Shown piece by piece: positions 35,248-48,993 of a stretch of 64,000 nt of DNA. The DNA is taken from NCBI GenBank assembly GCA_024516155.1, contig JAJJXM010000022.1:186001-250000 (forward strand), in the 5' to 3' direction. The translations under genes and the position numbers were made by a program. This stretch comes from Pyronema omphalodes. Taxonomy: Eukaryota; Ascomycota; Pezizomycetes; Pezizales; Pyronemataceae. The notes under the pieces are model-generated. The model was given only the letters and a program-made list of their open reading frames with translations. It did no database searches and was not told where the DNA came from. How positions within the stretch are numbered: position 1 is the first letter of the stretch; each line of letters starts with the position of its first letter.

Positions 35248-38200
35248 ATTCGCCCTTCCCGCAAAGCTGTCGTACTCTCGCACTTTGTCGGCCTCCGTGT
35301 CTCTGTCGCCCTGTCCACCTTGCCGATGCTGTCGCGGTTGAAAGTGGTGATATCGTCTCGTCGCTCCGCGTCGGGTAGTAGGGCGATCGACAGACAGACA
35401 GTCTTGCTAGTAGTTTGCTTGCTGATTCTCAACTCAACGTCCCTTGGTCTTCCTTTTCCTTATGACATCCAGAGTAGTCCTCCTGTTTCAAGCAAGATGG
35501 TCGAATGTAGGAAAAATAAAAAAAGCCCTGCCTCCAATTTTACTCATCCAGTAAACCCCTCTGACATCGACTGTTGGAGAGTGGGAAGAGTGGAAGCGAG
35601 GACATCTCCCATGGTAAAGAGCCAATCGCCAATCGTAGCACGGGGCTTGGCATCGCCTGGAGTCGCCTAGCTTCCCTTACCGGCTTATCATGTGGCATCA
35701 CTCGACGCACTCGACGCACTCGACGCACTAGTCCTTCTTTGGGCAGCCAGAGGCAGCCAGCGGGTGACCAACCATAGCAGATGAGAGAGAGCATCAGCAT
35801 CTGAAAGTTTCGAATATAATTGTCCGGATATAATTGTTCTGATATAATTCTGATATAATTGTTCGGATGTAATTGTACATGCTTTCGCCTTACACACCTG
35901 CGTGACATACCTACACCGTCCTTCGAGAACATTTCTGGTGCACATTGATGGAAATGATGGATGTCGCTTTGACGAATCATGACTGCGAAATCAACGTTCT
36001 CTTACACGCAATTGAACGCCTAAAATAGACTGGGGTCTGGAATTCAGGCAGCCGCTGAATGTGAAACAAGTTCACGTAACTCTGGATGTTTTCGCACTGA
36101 CTTTTGCACTTTTATAGACATCACGACGTCTGGCAGTAATGTAGGAGCAGTTTATAGCTAAAAGCATAAGAGAAATACGTTTTACATACAATTAGAAAAG
36201 TTAATATCTTCGAAAAGTTAATATCTACAAGTAAAAGAAGTCCATGTATTTTGAGCGAAAGAAGCGATGTGAATATGCAATTCCATGCATCCCCCTCTCA
36301 CGCATACCCACTCCCGCACCCGAGCGCTACACCCGGTAAAGATTACAGTTCTCAATTCCAGTATCTCGAAGTAAAAGCACGTTAACCGATTGTAAGTCAG
36401 AAAGTAAAGAAGTTATATTGATATGTAATTTGATAAATACTATTTCTCATACATACCCACACCCGGTCCCGGGCGCCACAGAGAGTCAAGATTACATGTA
36501 ACGTCAGGTCTGTACAATCTCTCACTGATGCATTCTGCGCTAGGTATCATTTACCATGTATTTTCAAACATACCGCGGTTGTTTGTAGTTACCCTGTTTC
36601 GAGTAACCATCATATCAACAGATCACGATAGCGGAGGCAGATTATATAATCAAAAAACTCAACTCTCACGGATAATAGTCTTTCAGTTACATGAAATGAA
36701 ATATTAACTGAGAATCATTGTTATTCTTTCTAGTTTCTACTTCAATGTGTAATGCGATACATCTCCCTCCCACACATACCCACACCCGCTCCTAAGCGTC
36801 ACACCCAGTAGAGATTACATGTTTCTCTGTACCTTTTCGGCCTACTACCGAGCGAGTGATATCAGGTGACTAGTCCGTCAGCATCTTCGGTATCAAGTAC
36901 CCTTGTGAAAAAGGCCTATCCACCGGTGTTCGTCAATAAATCCCCTCGCATTTTGTCACCAGAAATACATAATCACCCAAGAATCTAGATACCATCAGAT
37001 GCCCAATCTTAAACGAATCCTCGAATCCTTAAACCGACCACTGCATGATTCGCACATGGTGATCATTGCATTCTGGGTGGTAAATGCGGCTAGAAAGTGC
37101 CCTAGTTCATGATTCGATGTAATGGAAACGATTATTGTGTCTAACAGCAATTTTGTTGATGGCGATGATTATTCTGTCTGCTAGCATTGAGAGGATGTTT
37201 GCCTGGTGGATAGCTGACTGATCGCATAACGGATGAAGGCCGAGGGATATCCATGAAGCAAATGCGTCTGTCTGAAGACAAAAAAAAGTAAAATCTTATC
37301 TTCTGTTCTTTTTTCTTTTTCCTTTTCTTTTTCTGCCACGGATATCGGCTGCACTCACCGCGTGATACCCTATCCTTTTCAAATCAGGTTATTGACTTGC
37401 AGCATCTCTTGCGGCATCCATCATCCCGCGACCATTATCCACGATGCATACTTGGTTAGAGTGCAATTTTGGCCGCTGGCTGAGTATATAATCCAGCCTT
37501 TGTCCCTCAGTTTTCGAAACCATATTTCCTATTATTTCCTATTCTTTCCTATTCTTCCGTATTATTTCCTAATGTTATTATGGACGCAGGGGGGTTCGCC
37601 CTTTTGTCGTCCACGTTCAGAAGGCCCGTCTTCGATTTCCCTTAAACAGGTGACCCTGTTCGAGAGAAGTCGGAGGCGGGCCTTTTGTGCGTTAGGTCGT
37701 TTTGACCACGGGTGATTCCATTGCCGGATGTTTCCGACATCATGTAAAGTATTAAGAATGAATCGGTATATCCAGTGTTGAAATGTAAGAATGTACGGAG
37801 ATAGAACAATCCGTTGGAAACTGAAGAGGGAGAGGATATTCTGGGGTTGAATCATGAGCAAGTTATGTAAGTGATGTTTAGTTGAACGTTCTTCAGAGCA
37901 TCCATTTGCGGGTGGTGTGTTTGTTAGACTCAGTGATCCTCCGGCGTAGATAGTCAACAACCGCTCGATTTCCATATCTTCATACCATGCTTGTTGCTCC
38001 AAGAATTCCAAACCATCCGTGTTGTTGTAACTGCAACCTTGGACATTCGTTCCCCAATAACCCTGATCTAGTATTCCAACCTCTCCAGTAGCATCAATCG
38101 GAATATCAATCCTTTCTTTAGGCAGAGTGTTGAACCAGAGCCATCGAAAGAACGGTCTCGTATGAGTTCTGCATAGCAACCACCGTCAGCCGAGTGGTTC

Positions 38201-38325
38201 ATGTCTTCGAAAGACAGATCATAGAGGAGAGTGTTGGTATGATTGCTGCTTTGTAAACCGTATGGTCGTTGATTGTGATCCTCATCAGTCCTACTCCAGC
38301 TTAGTCTTGCTGTAATCCTGCCGTG
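35248..38325 (+). repeat. Array unit 2 (3078 bp)
   Basis: Short unit type. C block with one copy of the CAGATGAG minisatellite and a shortened TATAATTGT array, shorter D block with submodules near 36290, 36455 and 36765, A block with only two perfect ATTTCCTATT copies, and relic 2. Nearly identical to unit 3, and its left part to units 4 and 6. Confidence 0.95.
37861..38320 (-). pseudogene. GH51 relic 2
   Basis: A more truncated GH51 fossil. It keeps the N-terminal blocks, and the stretch ATGEVGILDQGYWGTNVQG runs open into DGLEFLE and WYEDMEIERLLTIYAGG, because the codon after GTNV is CAA here rather than TAA. It then ends in an out-of-frame copy of the ALKNVQ segment. The whole nucleophile-to-C-terminus part (present in relic 1) is absent, replaced by sequence containing TCCAGTGTTGAAATGTAAG. 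A 205-aa open frame (38179-37562) combines this remnant with non-homologous A-block sequence and is not a gene. Confidence 0.75.
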
Positions 38326-41300
38326 ATTCGCCCTTCTCGCAAAGCTGTCGTACTCTCACACTTTGTCGGCCTCCGTGTCTCTGTCGCCCTGTCCACCGTG
38401 TCGATGCTGTCGCGGTTGAAAGTGGTGATATCGTCTCGTCGCTCCGCGTCGGGTAGTAGGGCGATCGACAGACAGACAGTCTTGCTAGTAGTTTGCTTGC
38501 TGATTCTCAACTCAACGTCCCTTGGTCTTCCTTTTCCTTATGACATCCAGAGTAGTCCTCCTGTTTCAAGCAAGATGGTCGAATGTAGGAAAAATAAAAA
38601 AGCCCTGCCTCCAATTTTACTCATCCAGTAAACCCCTCTGACATCGACTGTTGGAGAGTGGGAAGAGTGGAAGCGAGGACATCTCCCATGGTAAAGAGCC
38701 AATCGCCAATCGTAGCACGGGGCTTGGCATCGCCTGGAGTCGCCTAGCTTCCCTTACCGGCTTATCATGTGGCATCACTCGACGCACTCGACGCACTCGA
38801 CGCACTAGTCCTTCTTTGGGCAGCCAGAGGCAGCCAGCGGGTGACCAACCATAGCAGATGAGAGAGAGCATCAGCATCTGAAAGTTTCGAATATAATTGT
38901 CCGGATATAATTGTTCTGATATAATTCTGATATAATTGTTCGGATGTAATTGTACATGCTTTCGCCTTACACACCTGCGTGACATACCTACACCGTCCTT
39001 CGAGAACATTTCTGGTGCACATTGATGGAAATGATGGATGTCGCTTTGACGAATCATGACTGCGAAATCAACGTTCTCTTACACGCAATTGAACGCCTAA
39101 AATAGACTGGGGTCTGGAATTCAGGCAGCCGCTGAATGTGAAACAAGTTCACGTAACTCTGGATGTTTTCGCACTGACTTTTGCACTTTTATAGACATCA
39201 CGACGTCTGGCAGTAATGTAGGAGCAGTTTATAGCTAAAAGCATAAGAGAAATACGTTTTACATACAATTAGAAAAGTTAATATCTTCGAAAAGTTAATA
39301 TCTACAAGTAAAAGAAGTCCATGTATTTTGAGCGAAAGAAGCGATGTGAATATGCAATTCCATGCATCCCCCTCTCACGCATACCCACTCCCGCACCCGA
39401 GCGCTACACCCGGTAAAGATTACAGTTCTCAATTCCAGTATCTCGAAGTAAAAGCACGTTAACCGATTGTAAGTCAGAAAGTAAAGAAGTTATATTGATA
39501 TGTAATTTGATAAATACTATTTCTCATACATACCCACACCCGGTCCCGGGCGCCACAGAGAGTCAAGATTACATGTAACGTCAGGTCTGTACAATCTCTC
39601 ACTGATGCATTCTGCGCTAGGTATCATTTACCATGTATTTTCAAACATACCGCGGTTGTTTGTAGTTACCCTGTTTCGAGTAACCATCATATCAACAGAT
39701 CACGATAGCGGAGGCAGATTATATAATCAAAAAACTCAACTCTCACGGATAATAGTCTTTCAGTTACATGAAATGAAATATTAACTGAGAATCATTGTTA
39801 TTCTTTCTAGTTTCTACTTCAATGTGTAATGCGATACATCTCCCTCCCACACATACCCACACCCGCTCCTAAGCGTCACACCCAGTAGAGATTACATGTT
39901 TCTCTGTACCTTTTCGGCCTACTACCGAGCGAGTGATATCAGGTGACTAGTCCGTCAGCATCTTCGGTATCAAGTACCCTTGTGAAAAAGGCCTATCCAC
40001 CGGTGTTCGTCAATAAATCCCCTCGCATTTTGTCACCAGAAATACATAATCACCCAAGAATCTAGATACCATCAGATGCCCAATCTTAAACGAATCCTCG
40101 AATCCTTAAACCGACCACTGCATGATTCGCACATGGTGATCATTGCATTCTGGGTGGTAAATGCGGCTAGAAAGTGCCCTAGTTCATGATTCGATGTAAT
40201 GGAAACGATTATTGTGTCTAACAGCAATTTTGTTGATGGCGATGATTATTCTGTCTGCTAGCATTGAGAGGATGTTTGCCTGGTGGATAGCTGACTGATC
40301 GCATAACGGATGAAGGCCGAGGGATATCCATGAAGCAAATGCGTCTGTCTGAAGACAAAAAAAAGTAAAATCTTATCTTCTGTTCTTTTTTCTTTTTCCT
40401 TTTCTTTTTCTGCCACGGATATCGGCTGCACTCACCGCGTGATACCCTATCCTTTTCAAATCAGGTTATTGACTTGCAGCATCTCTTGCGGCATCCATCA
40501 TCCCGCGACCATTATCCACGATGCATACTTGGTTAGAGTGCAATTTTGGCCGCTGGCTGAGTATATAATCCAGCCTTTGTCCCTCAGTTTTCGAAACCAT
40601 ATTTCCTATTATTTCCTATTCTTTCCTATTCTTCCGTATTATTTCCTAATGTTATTATGGACGCAGGGGGGTTCGCCCTTTTGTCGTCCACGTTCAGAAG
40701 GCCCGTCTTCGATTTCCCTTAAACAGGTGACCCTGTTCGAGAGAAGTCGGAGGCGGGCCTTTTGTGCGTTAGGTCGTTTTGACCACGGGTGATTCCATTG
40801 CCGGATGTTTTCGACATCTTGTAAAGTATTAAGAATGAATCGGTATATCCAGTGTTGAAATGTAAGAATGTACGGAGATAGAACAATCCGTTGGAAACTG
40901 AAGAGGGAGAGGATATTCTGGGGTTGAATCATGAGCAAGTTATGTAAGTGATGTTTAGTTGAACGTTCTTCAGAGCATCCATTTGCGGGTGGTGTGTTTG
41001 TTAGACTCAGTGATCCTCCGGCGTAGATAGTCAACAACCGCTCGATTTCCATATCTTCATACCATGCTTGTTGCTCCAAGAATTCCAAACCATCCGTGTT
41101 GTTGTAACTGCAACCTTGGACATTCGTTCCCCAATAACCCTGATCTAGTATTCCAACCTCTCCAGTAGCATCAATCGGAATATCAATCCTTTCTTTAGGC
41201 AGAGTGTTGAACCAGAGCCATCGAAAGAACGGTCTCGTATGAGTTCTGCATAGCAACCACCGTCAGCCGAGTGGTTCATGTCTTCGAAAGACAGATCATA

Positions 41301-41402
41301 GAGGAGAGTGTTGGTATGATTGCTGCTTTGTAAACCGTATGGTCGTTGATTGTGATCCTCATCAGTCCTACTCCAGCTTAGTCTTGCTGTAATCCTGCCG
41401 TG
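38326..41402 (+). repeat. Array unit 3 (3077 bp)
   Basis: Near-perfect duplicate of unit 2 at an offset of about 3077 bp. A visible difference is one A less in the A-run near 38600, which breaks the small C-block frame. In the segment about 40800-40830 it reads TTTTCGACATCTTG where unit 2 has TTTCCGACATCATG, a patch shared with unit 1. Confidence 0.95.
40938..41397 (-). pseudogene. GH51 relic 3
   Basis: Same structure as relic 2: N-terminal, GYWG and DGLEFLE blocks retained, C-terminal half with the nucleophile lost. Base-for-base it appears identical to relic 2 over the retained blocks, which indicates very recent duplication or conversion. Confidence 0.75.
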
Positions 41403-44400
41403 ATTCGCCCTTCTCGCAAAGCTGTCGTACTCTCACACTTTGTCGGCCTCCGTGTCTCTGTCGCCCTGTCCACCGTGTCGATGCTGTCGCGGTTGAAAGT
41501 GGTGATATCGTCTCGTCGCTCCGCGTCGGGTAGTAGGGCGATCGACAGACAGACAGTCTTGCTAGTAGTTTGCTTGCTGATTCTCAACTCAACGTCCCTT
41601 GGTCTTCCTTTTCCTTATGACATCCAGAGTAGTCCTCCTGTTTCAAGCAAGATGGTCGAATGTAGGAAAAATAAAAAAAGCCCTGCCTCCAATTTTACTC
41701 ATCCAGTAAACCCCTCTGACATCGACTGTTGGAGAGTGGGAAGAGTGGAAGCGAGGACATCTCCCATGGTAAAGAGCCAATCGCCAATCGTAGCACGGGG
41801 CTTGGCATCGCCTGGAGTCGCCTAGCTTCCCTTACCGGCTTATCATGTGGCATCACTCGACGCACTCGACGCACTCGACGCACTAGTCCTTCTTTGGGCA
41901 GCCAGAGGCAGCCAGCGGGTGACCAACCATAGCAGATGAGAGAGAGCATCAGCATCTGAAAGTTTCGAATATAATTGTCCGGATATAATTGTTCTGATAT
42001 AATTCTGATATAATTGTTCGGATGTAATTGTACATGCTTTCGCCTTACACACCTGCGTGACATACCTACACCGTCCTTCGAGAACATTTCTGGTGCACAT
42101 TGATGGAAATGATGGATGTCGCTTTGACGAATCATGACTGCGAAATCAACGTTCTCTTACACGCAATTGAACGCCTAAAATAGACTGGGGTCTGGAATTC
42201 AGGCAGCCGCTGAATGTGAAACAAGTTCACGTAACTCTGGATGTTTTCGCACTGACTTTTGCACTTTTATAGACATCACGACGTCTGGCAGTAATGTAGG
42301 AGCAGTTTATAGCTAAAAGCATAAGAGAAATACGTTTTACATACAATTAGAAAAGTTAATATCTTCGAAAAGTTAATATCTACAAGTAAAAGAAGTCCAT
42401 GTATTTTGAGCGAAAGAAGCGATGTGAATATGCAATTCCATGCATCCCCCTCTCACGCATACCCACTCCCGCACCCGAGCGCTACACCCGGTAAAGATTA
42501 CAGTTCTCAATTCCAGTATCTCGAAGTAAAAGCACGTTAACCGATTGTAAGTCAGAAAGTAAAGAAGTTATATTGATATGTAATTTGATAAATACTATTT
42601 CTCATACATACCCACACCCGGTCCCGGGCGCCACAGAGAGTCAAGATTACATGTAACGTCAGGTCTGTACAATCTCTCACTGATGCATTCTGCGCTAGGT
42701 ATCATTTACCATGTATTTTCAAACATACCGCGGTTGTTTGTAGTTACCCTGTTTCGAGTAACCATCATATCAACAGATCACGATAGCGGAGGCAGATTAT
42801 ATAATCAAAAAACTCAACTCTCACGGATAATAGTCTTTCAGTTACATGAAATGAAATATTAACTGAGAATCATTGTTATTCTTTCTAGTTTCTACTTCAA
42901 TGTGTAATGCGATACATCTCCCTCCCACACATACCCACACCCGCTCCTAAGCGTCACACCCAGTAGAGATTACATGTTTCTCTGTACCTTTTCGGCCTAC
43001 TACCGAGCGAGTGATATCAGGTGACTAGTCCGTCAGCATCTTCGGTATCAAGTACCCTTGTGAAAAAGGCCTATCCACCGGTGTTCGTCAATAAATCCCC
43101 TCGCATTTTGTCACCAGAAATACATAATCACCCAAGAATCTAGATACCATCAGATGCCCAATCTTAAACGAATCCTCGAATCCTTAAACCGACCACTGCA
43201 TGATTCGCACATGGTGATCATTGCATTCTGGGTGGTAAATGCGGCTAGAAAGTGCCCTAGTTCATGATTCGATGTAATGGAAACGATTATTGTGTCTAAC
43301 AGCAATTTTGTTGATGGCGATGATTATTCTGTCTGCTAGCATTGAGAGGATGTTTGCCTGGTGGATAGCTGACTGATCGCATAACGGATGAAGGCCGAGG
43401 GATATCCATGAAGCAAATGCGTCTGTCTGAAAACAAAAAAAGTAAAATCATCTCTTGTTTTCTTTTTCCTTTTCTTTTTCTTTTTCTGCCACGGATATCG
43501 GCTGCACTCACCGCGTGATACCCTATCCTTTTCAAATCAGGTTATTGACTCGCAGCATCTCTTGCGGCATCCATCATCCCGCGACCATCATCCACGATGC
43601 ATACTTGGTTAGAGTGCAATTTTGGCCGCTGGCTGAGTATATAATCCAGCCTTTGTCCCTCAGTTTTCGAACCCATATTTCCTATTATTTCCTATTATTT
43701 CCTATTATTTCCTATTCTTCCGTATTATTTCCTAATGTTATTATGGACGCAGGGGGGTTCGCCCTTTTGTCGTCCACGTTCAGAAGGCCCGTCTTCGATT
43801 TCCCTTAAACAGGTGACCCTGTTCGAGAGAAGTCGGAGGCGGGCCTTTTGTGCGTTAGGTCGTTTTGACCACGGGTGATTCCATTGCCGGATGTTTTCGA
43901 CATCATGTAAAGTATTCAGAATGAATCGGTATATCCATTTTATCTCCACATGTCGACCTATGAAAATTGAAATTCTATCACTGTGTGAAAATTGCGCAAT
44001 GTTGAGCGCAGAGCAGACGGGATGCATTGTGTTGGGTTCTGTTATCCGTAGAAATAGAGGCTTGCCACCAGACGGGGTTGAAGTTACCCTTCCTATCACC
44101 AACCATCAATCAGTAACCATCACTTGTGAGGGGGCTGCCCCTGATAATAACTCGTAGATGAAACAGTCGTATTAGTGTATGTAGTGAAACCAATAATGTC
44201 CGGTGTCCATTGGAACCCATCTCAATTCTGAAGCAACGGTGCATAACTGCTGAGTGTAACCATCTCAGAATTTCTTTCCACGGTGAGAGCAAACATGGAT
44301 TCCCTGATTGCCGTTACCATGATCGGGTACTTGAATCTTCCTTCGCTATGACACCAATCCACCCCTCTTGCTCCATAATTGCTGAGAACCGAGTATTCTC

Positions 44401-45009
44401 CAACAAAGGTCTGTACGCCCTTGTGAGTACAGATCTCTTGTCAGTTATCAAAAACTGCGGAGTCTCGTATTGATAGAAATCCCATAATGATCCAGGTGGA
44501 ATAGTGGTGTTTCGATTAGCCGGACTAGATTCTGTAGCTTGGCTGACGATGTAAGTGATGTTTGGTTGAACCTTCTTCAGAGCATCCATTTGCAAGTGGT
44601 ATGTTTGTTAGATCCAGTGATCCTCCGGCGTAGATAGTCAACAACCGCTCGATTTCCATATCTTCATACCATGCTTGTTGCTCCAAGAATTCCAAACCAT
44701 CCGTGTTGTAGTTACCTCAACCTTAGACATTCGTTCCCCAATAACCCTGATCCAGTATTCCAACCTCTCCAGTAGCATCAATCGGAATATCAATCCTTTC
44801 TTTAGGCAGAGTGTTGAACCAGAGCCATCGAAAGAACGGTCTCGTATGAGTTCTGCATAGCTACCACCGTCAGCCGAGTGGTTCATGTCTTCGAAACACA
44901 GATCATCGAGGAGAGTGTTGGTATGATTGCTGCTTTGTAAACCGTATGGTCGTTGATTCTGATCCTCATCAGTCCTACTCCAGCTTAGTCTTGCTGTAAT
45001 CCTGCCGTG
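41403..45009 (+). repeat. Array unit 4 (3607 bp)
   Basis: The left part matches units 2 and 3. From about 43430 the A block has four ATTTCCTATT copies and a slightly longer CTTTTT tract, and the relic keeps its C-terminal half. Practically identical to unit 6 (offset 7592 bp). Confidence 0.95.
44146..45004 (-). pseudogene. GH51 relic 4
   Basis: Like relic 1 with the nucleophile block (VGEYSVLSN) and the ERNSEMVTLSSYAPLLQN block present, but about 88 bp shorter at the C-terminal end. The deletion joins GGGGCTG to CTGATAATAA across a shared CTG, which removes the KMFSFYHG region found in relic 1. GTNV is followed by TAA. Confidence 0.75.
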
Positions 45010-46416
45010 ATTCGCCCTTCCCGCAAAGCTGTCGTACTCTCGCACTTTGTCGGCCTCCGTGTCTCTGTCGCCCTGTCCACCTTGCCGATGCTGTCGCGGT
45101 TGAAAGTGGTGATATCGTCTCGTCGCTCCGCGTCGGGTAGTAGGGCGATCGACAGACAGACAGTCTTGCTAGTAGTTTGCTTGCTGATTCTCAACTCAAC
45201 GTCCCTTGGTCTTCCTTTTCCTTATGACATCCAGAGTAGTCCTCCTGTTTCAAGCAAGATGGTCGAATGTAGGAAAAATAAAAAAAGCCCTGCCTCCAAT
45301 TTTACTCATCCAGTAAACCCCTCTGACATCGACTGTTGGAGAGTGGGAAGAGTGGAAGCGAGGACATCTCCCATGGTAAAGAGCCAATCGCCAATCGTAG
45401 CACGGGGCTTGGCATCGCCTGGAGTCGCCTAGCTTCCCTTACCGGCTTATCATGTGGCATCACTCGACGCACTCGACGCACTCGACGCACTAGTCCTTCT
45501 TTGGGCAGCCAGAGGCAGCCAGCGGGTGACCAACCATAGCAGATGAGAGAGAGCATCAGCATCTGAAAGTTTCGAATATAATTGTCCGGATATAATTGTT
45601 CTGATATAATTCTGATATAATTGTTCGGATGTAATTGTACATGCTTTCGCCTTACACACCTGCGTGACATACCTACACCGTCCTTCGAGAACATTTCTGG
45701 TGCACATTGATGGAAATGATGGATGTCGCTTTGACGAATCATGACTGCGAAATCAACGTTCTCTTACACGCAATTGAACGCCTAAAATAGACTGGGGTCT
45801 GGAATTCAGGCAGCCGCTGAATGTGAAACAAGTTCACGTAACTCTGGATGTTTTCGCACTGACTTTTGCACTTTTATAGACATCACGACGTCTGGCAGTA
45901 ATGTAGGAGCAGTTTATAGCTAAAAGCATAAGAGAAATACGTTTTACATACAATTAGAAAAGTTAATATCTTCGAAAAGTTAATATCTACAAGTAAAAGA
46001 AGTCCATGTATTTTGAGCGAAAGAAGCGATGTGAATATGCAATTCCATGCATCCCCCTCTCACGCATACCCACTCCCGCACCCGAGCGCTACACCCGGTA
46101 AAGATTACAGTTCTCAATTCCAGTATCTCGAAGTAAAAGCACGTTAACCGATTGTAAGTCAGAAAGTAAAGAAGTTATATTGATATGTAATTTGATAAAT
46201 ACTATTTCTCATACATACCCACACCCGGTCCCGGGCGCCACAGAGAGTCAAGATTACATGTAACGTCAGGTCTGTACAATCTCTCACTGATGCATTCTGC
46301 GCTAGGTATCATTTACCATGTATTTTCAAACATACCGCGGTTGTTTGTAGTTACCCTGTTTCGAGTAACCATCATATCAACAGATCACGATAGCGGAGAC
46401 AGATTATATGATCAAA

Positions 46417-46689
46417 TAATAATCTTTCATTTCTGTATGCAGTCGTAAGGTTATGACAGTCTTTATACCGATACTAATACTAATATTACATTTCCCAAAT
46501 TTACTCCAACGCTTGTCTACACCTAAGGAGGTATAGATCAGGTAAGCGGGGCCGCCCTTGACACATGTCAAGTACGCTTTCACCCCGGAGAGTGACTGCT
46601 TATCCTGAGCACCAGGTAAACGTCCCTTTGGAGGGCCAACCCTGGTTACCAAGGACACCTGTGGGAGCGACACGGCATTCGAACCCGTT
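46417..46689 (-). mobile_element. ~273-bp insertion in unit 5, retroposon-like
   Basis: Absent from the other units at this site. It is flanked by near-identical 13-bp words TTATATGATCAAA (46404-46416) and TTATATAACCAAA (46690-46702) that look like a slightly diverged target-site duplication, equivalent to a single TTATATAATCAAA in the other units. On the minus strand it starts near GGGTTCGAATGCC, a close but imperfect match to a Pol III B box, and ends with short ATTAGTATTAGTATC repeats. This fits a truncated SINE or a LINE 3' end. No coding capacity (the 89-aa frame has no known domain). Confidence 0.5.
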
Positions 46690-48399
46690 TTATATAACCA
46701 AAAAACTCGACTCTCACGAATAATAGTCTTTCAGTCAGATGAAAGGAAAGATCAATCGGGAGAAATCCTTAATCGTGTCTGTGTGTACCTGCACCGTTCT
46801 TATGGTATGAAGCGAAGAAGGCAGCAATATCGTGGAACGCGTACTTCAAGGCCGTCCATACTGGATTTCGACTCAACATCAATTTGAAATTTCAATCAGA
46901 CGCCGTCCGAGGCATTTGAGGCCTATGCGTGACATAAGAAAACCTAGTTCTGTTGTCGTAGCCGAAGATATAACATGAGGCTACCCAATACTCGACGTCA
47001 ATGACTATCTGTAGTTACTCGGCCTTCCACCGAGCGAGTGACATCAGGTGACTATGACTAGTCCCCTCAGCAAAGACCGAGGTTCAAGCGTGATTTGATT
47101 TTCTGAATATGTACATCACTGATTGTGGTAAGCTGTCTTGAATGAAGTGGTATGAATATGGATTAGTCACGAGTGTGCATATCTGATCTGAATTACCAAG
47201 CGGTATGGATATGGATGAGCGTGTCTATGTATCTACTCACTAACCTTGCAAAGAGAGACAAACCAATCTCCCAACACCGTATCAACGTGAATACATCATT
47301 AGACAAAAACAGTTACATACCCTCAAATTCCAATCTCAACCATATTCTAAAATGCTCACCAAACTGTGAAGTGTTACCGTATTCTGGCATTTGCAGCGAT
47401 TTCTCTCTCTAGACCGGAGTGTGAACTGCTTCACCTGGTATGCATCGCGGTCTGGACAGTACATTCGGCTAGAAGGTGCCCTAGTTCATGATTCGATGTA
47501 ATGGCGATGATTATTGTGTCTAACAGCAATTTCGTTCATAGCAATTTTGTTCACGGCAGCTTTGTTGACGGCGATGATTATTCTGTCTGCTAGCATTGAG
47601 AGGATGTTTGCCCGGTAGATAGCTGACTGATCGCATAACGGATGAAGGCCGAGGGAGATCCATGAAGCAAATGCGTCTGTCTGAAAACAAAAAAAAGTAA
47701 AATCTTATCTTCTGTTCTTTTTTCTTTTTCCTTTTCTTTTTCTGCCACGGATATCGGCTGCACTCACCGCGTGATACCCTATCCTTTTCAAATCAGGTTA
47801 TTGACTCGCAGCATCTCTTGCGGCATCCATCATCCCGCGACCATCATCCACGATGCATACTTGGTTAGAGTGCAATTTTGGCCGCTAGCTGAGTATATAA
47901 TCCAGCCTTTGTCCCTAAGTTTTCGAAACCATATTTCCTATTATTTCCTATTCTTTCCTATTCTTTCGTATTATTTCCTAATGTTATTATGGACACAGGG
48001 GGGTTCGCCCTTTTGTCGTCCACGTTCAGAAGGCCCGTCTTCGATTTCCCTTAAACAGGTGACCCTGTTCGAGAGAAGTCGGAGGCGGGCCTTTTGTGCG
48101 TTAGGTCGTTTTGACCACGGGTGATTCCATTGCCGGATGTTTCCGACATCATGTAAAGTATTAAGAATGAATCGGTATATCCAGTGTTGAAATGTAAGAA
48201 TGTACCGAGTAAAACAATCCGTTGCGAGATGAAGAGGGAGAGGATATTCTGAGTTTGAATCATGAGCAAGTTACGCTCCCTTTCTTTCCTTACTGTCGTC
48301 TTGTCGTAGGGTGATGTACTGAGGAAGAATGACATTCTACAGTCCGGATCCTGCCACCTATACCAAATATTATCCAGCGAACTGTTTCAGATCTACACA

Positions 48400-48990
48400 C
48401 TTCTGTGAGAAGAGGTCTCTTTCCCGTTATCAACAGCTGTGGAGTCTCGTATTGATAAAAAAATCCCATAATGATCCAGGTGGAATAGTGCAGTTTCGAT
48501 TAGCCGGACTAGATTCTGTAGCTTGGCTGACGATGTAAGTGATGTTTGGTTGAACCTTCTTCAGAGCATCCATTTGCAAGTGGTATGTTTGTTAGATCCA
48601 GTGATCCTCCGGCGTAGATAGTCAACAACCGCTCGATTTCCATATCTTCATACCATGCTTGTTGCTCCAAGAATTCCAAACCATCCGTGTTGTAGTTACC
48701 TCAACCTTAGACATTCGTTCCCCAATAACCCTGATCCAGTATTCCAACCTCTCCAGTAGCATCAATGGTGATATCCATCCTTTCTTTGGTTCGAGTGTCA
48801 AATCAGAGCTTTGGAAGGCACTGTTTCGGAGAAGCCCAGCCTAGCAACCGTCGTCGCCGGAGTGATCGATGTTTCCGAAGAAGAGACCATGAAGAAGAGT
48901 GTTGGTCTGATTGCTGCTTTGTAACCCGTATGGCCATTGATTCTGATCCTCATCAGTCCTACTCCAGCTTAGTCTTGGTGTAATCCCGCC
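48400..48990 (-). pseudogene. GH51 relic 5 (second lineage)
   Basis: The N-terminal block differs from relics 1-4: HGLFFGNIDHSGDDG and, after a stop, LLRNSAFQSSDL, closer to the usual GH51 motif with an RN.AFQ core. The central blocks WYEDMEI and YAGG and the SQATESS segment follow as in relic 1, but after TPQ the sequence changes to one without a recognisable GEYSV motif. So this unit combines pieces from a second GH51 template. Confidence 0.7.
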
Positions 48991-48993
48991 GTG

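Larger units (their letters stand above)
45010..48993 (+). repeat. Array unit 5 (3984 bp)
   Basis: Starts like units 2-4 but departs at about 46400, where a ~273-bp insertion occurs. It continues with a D-block variant (about 46720-47480) found nowhere else in the window, then an A block with two 10-mer copies and a lineage II relic. Confidence 0.95.

Noticed and set aside
37562..38179. 205-aa frame in units 2 and 3 as an intact gene
   Set aside because: Only the first ~75 residues resemble GH51; the rest reads out of frame and into A-block sequence shared with units where no such frame exists.
46670..46690. tRNA gene suggested by a GGTTCGAATGC word on the minus strand
   Set aside because: One base off the B-box consensus, and no cloverleaf or A box found at the required distance; kept only as a hint of SINE ancestry.
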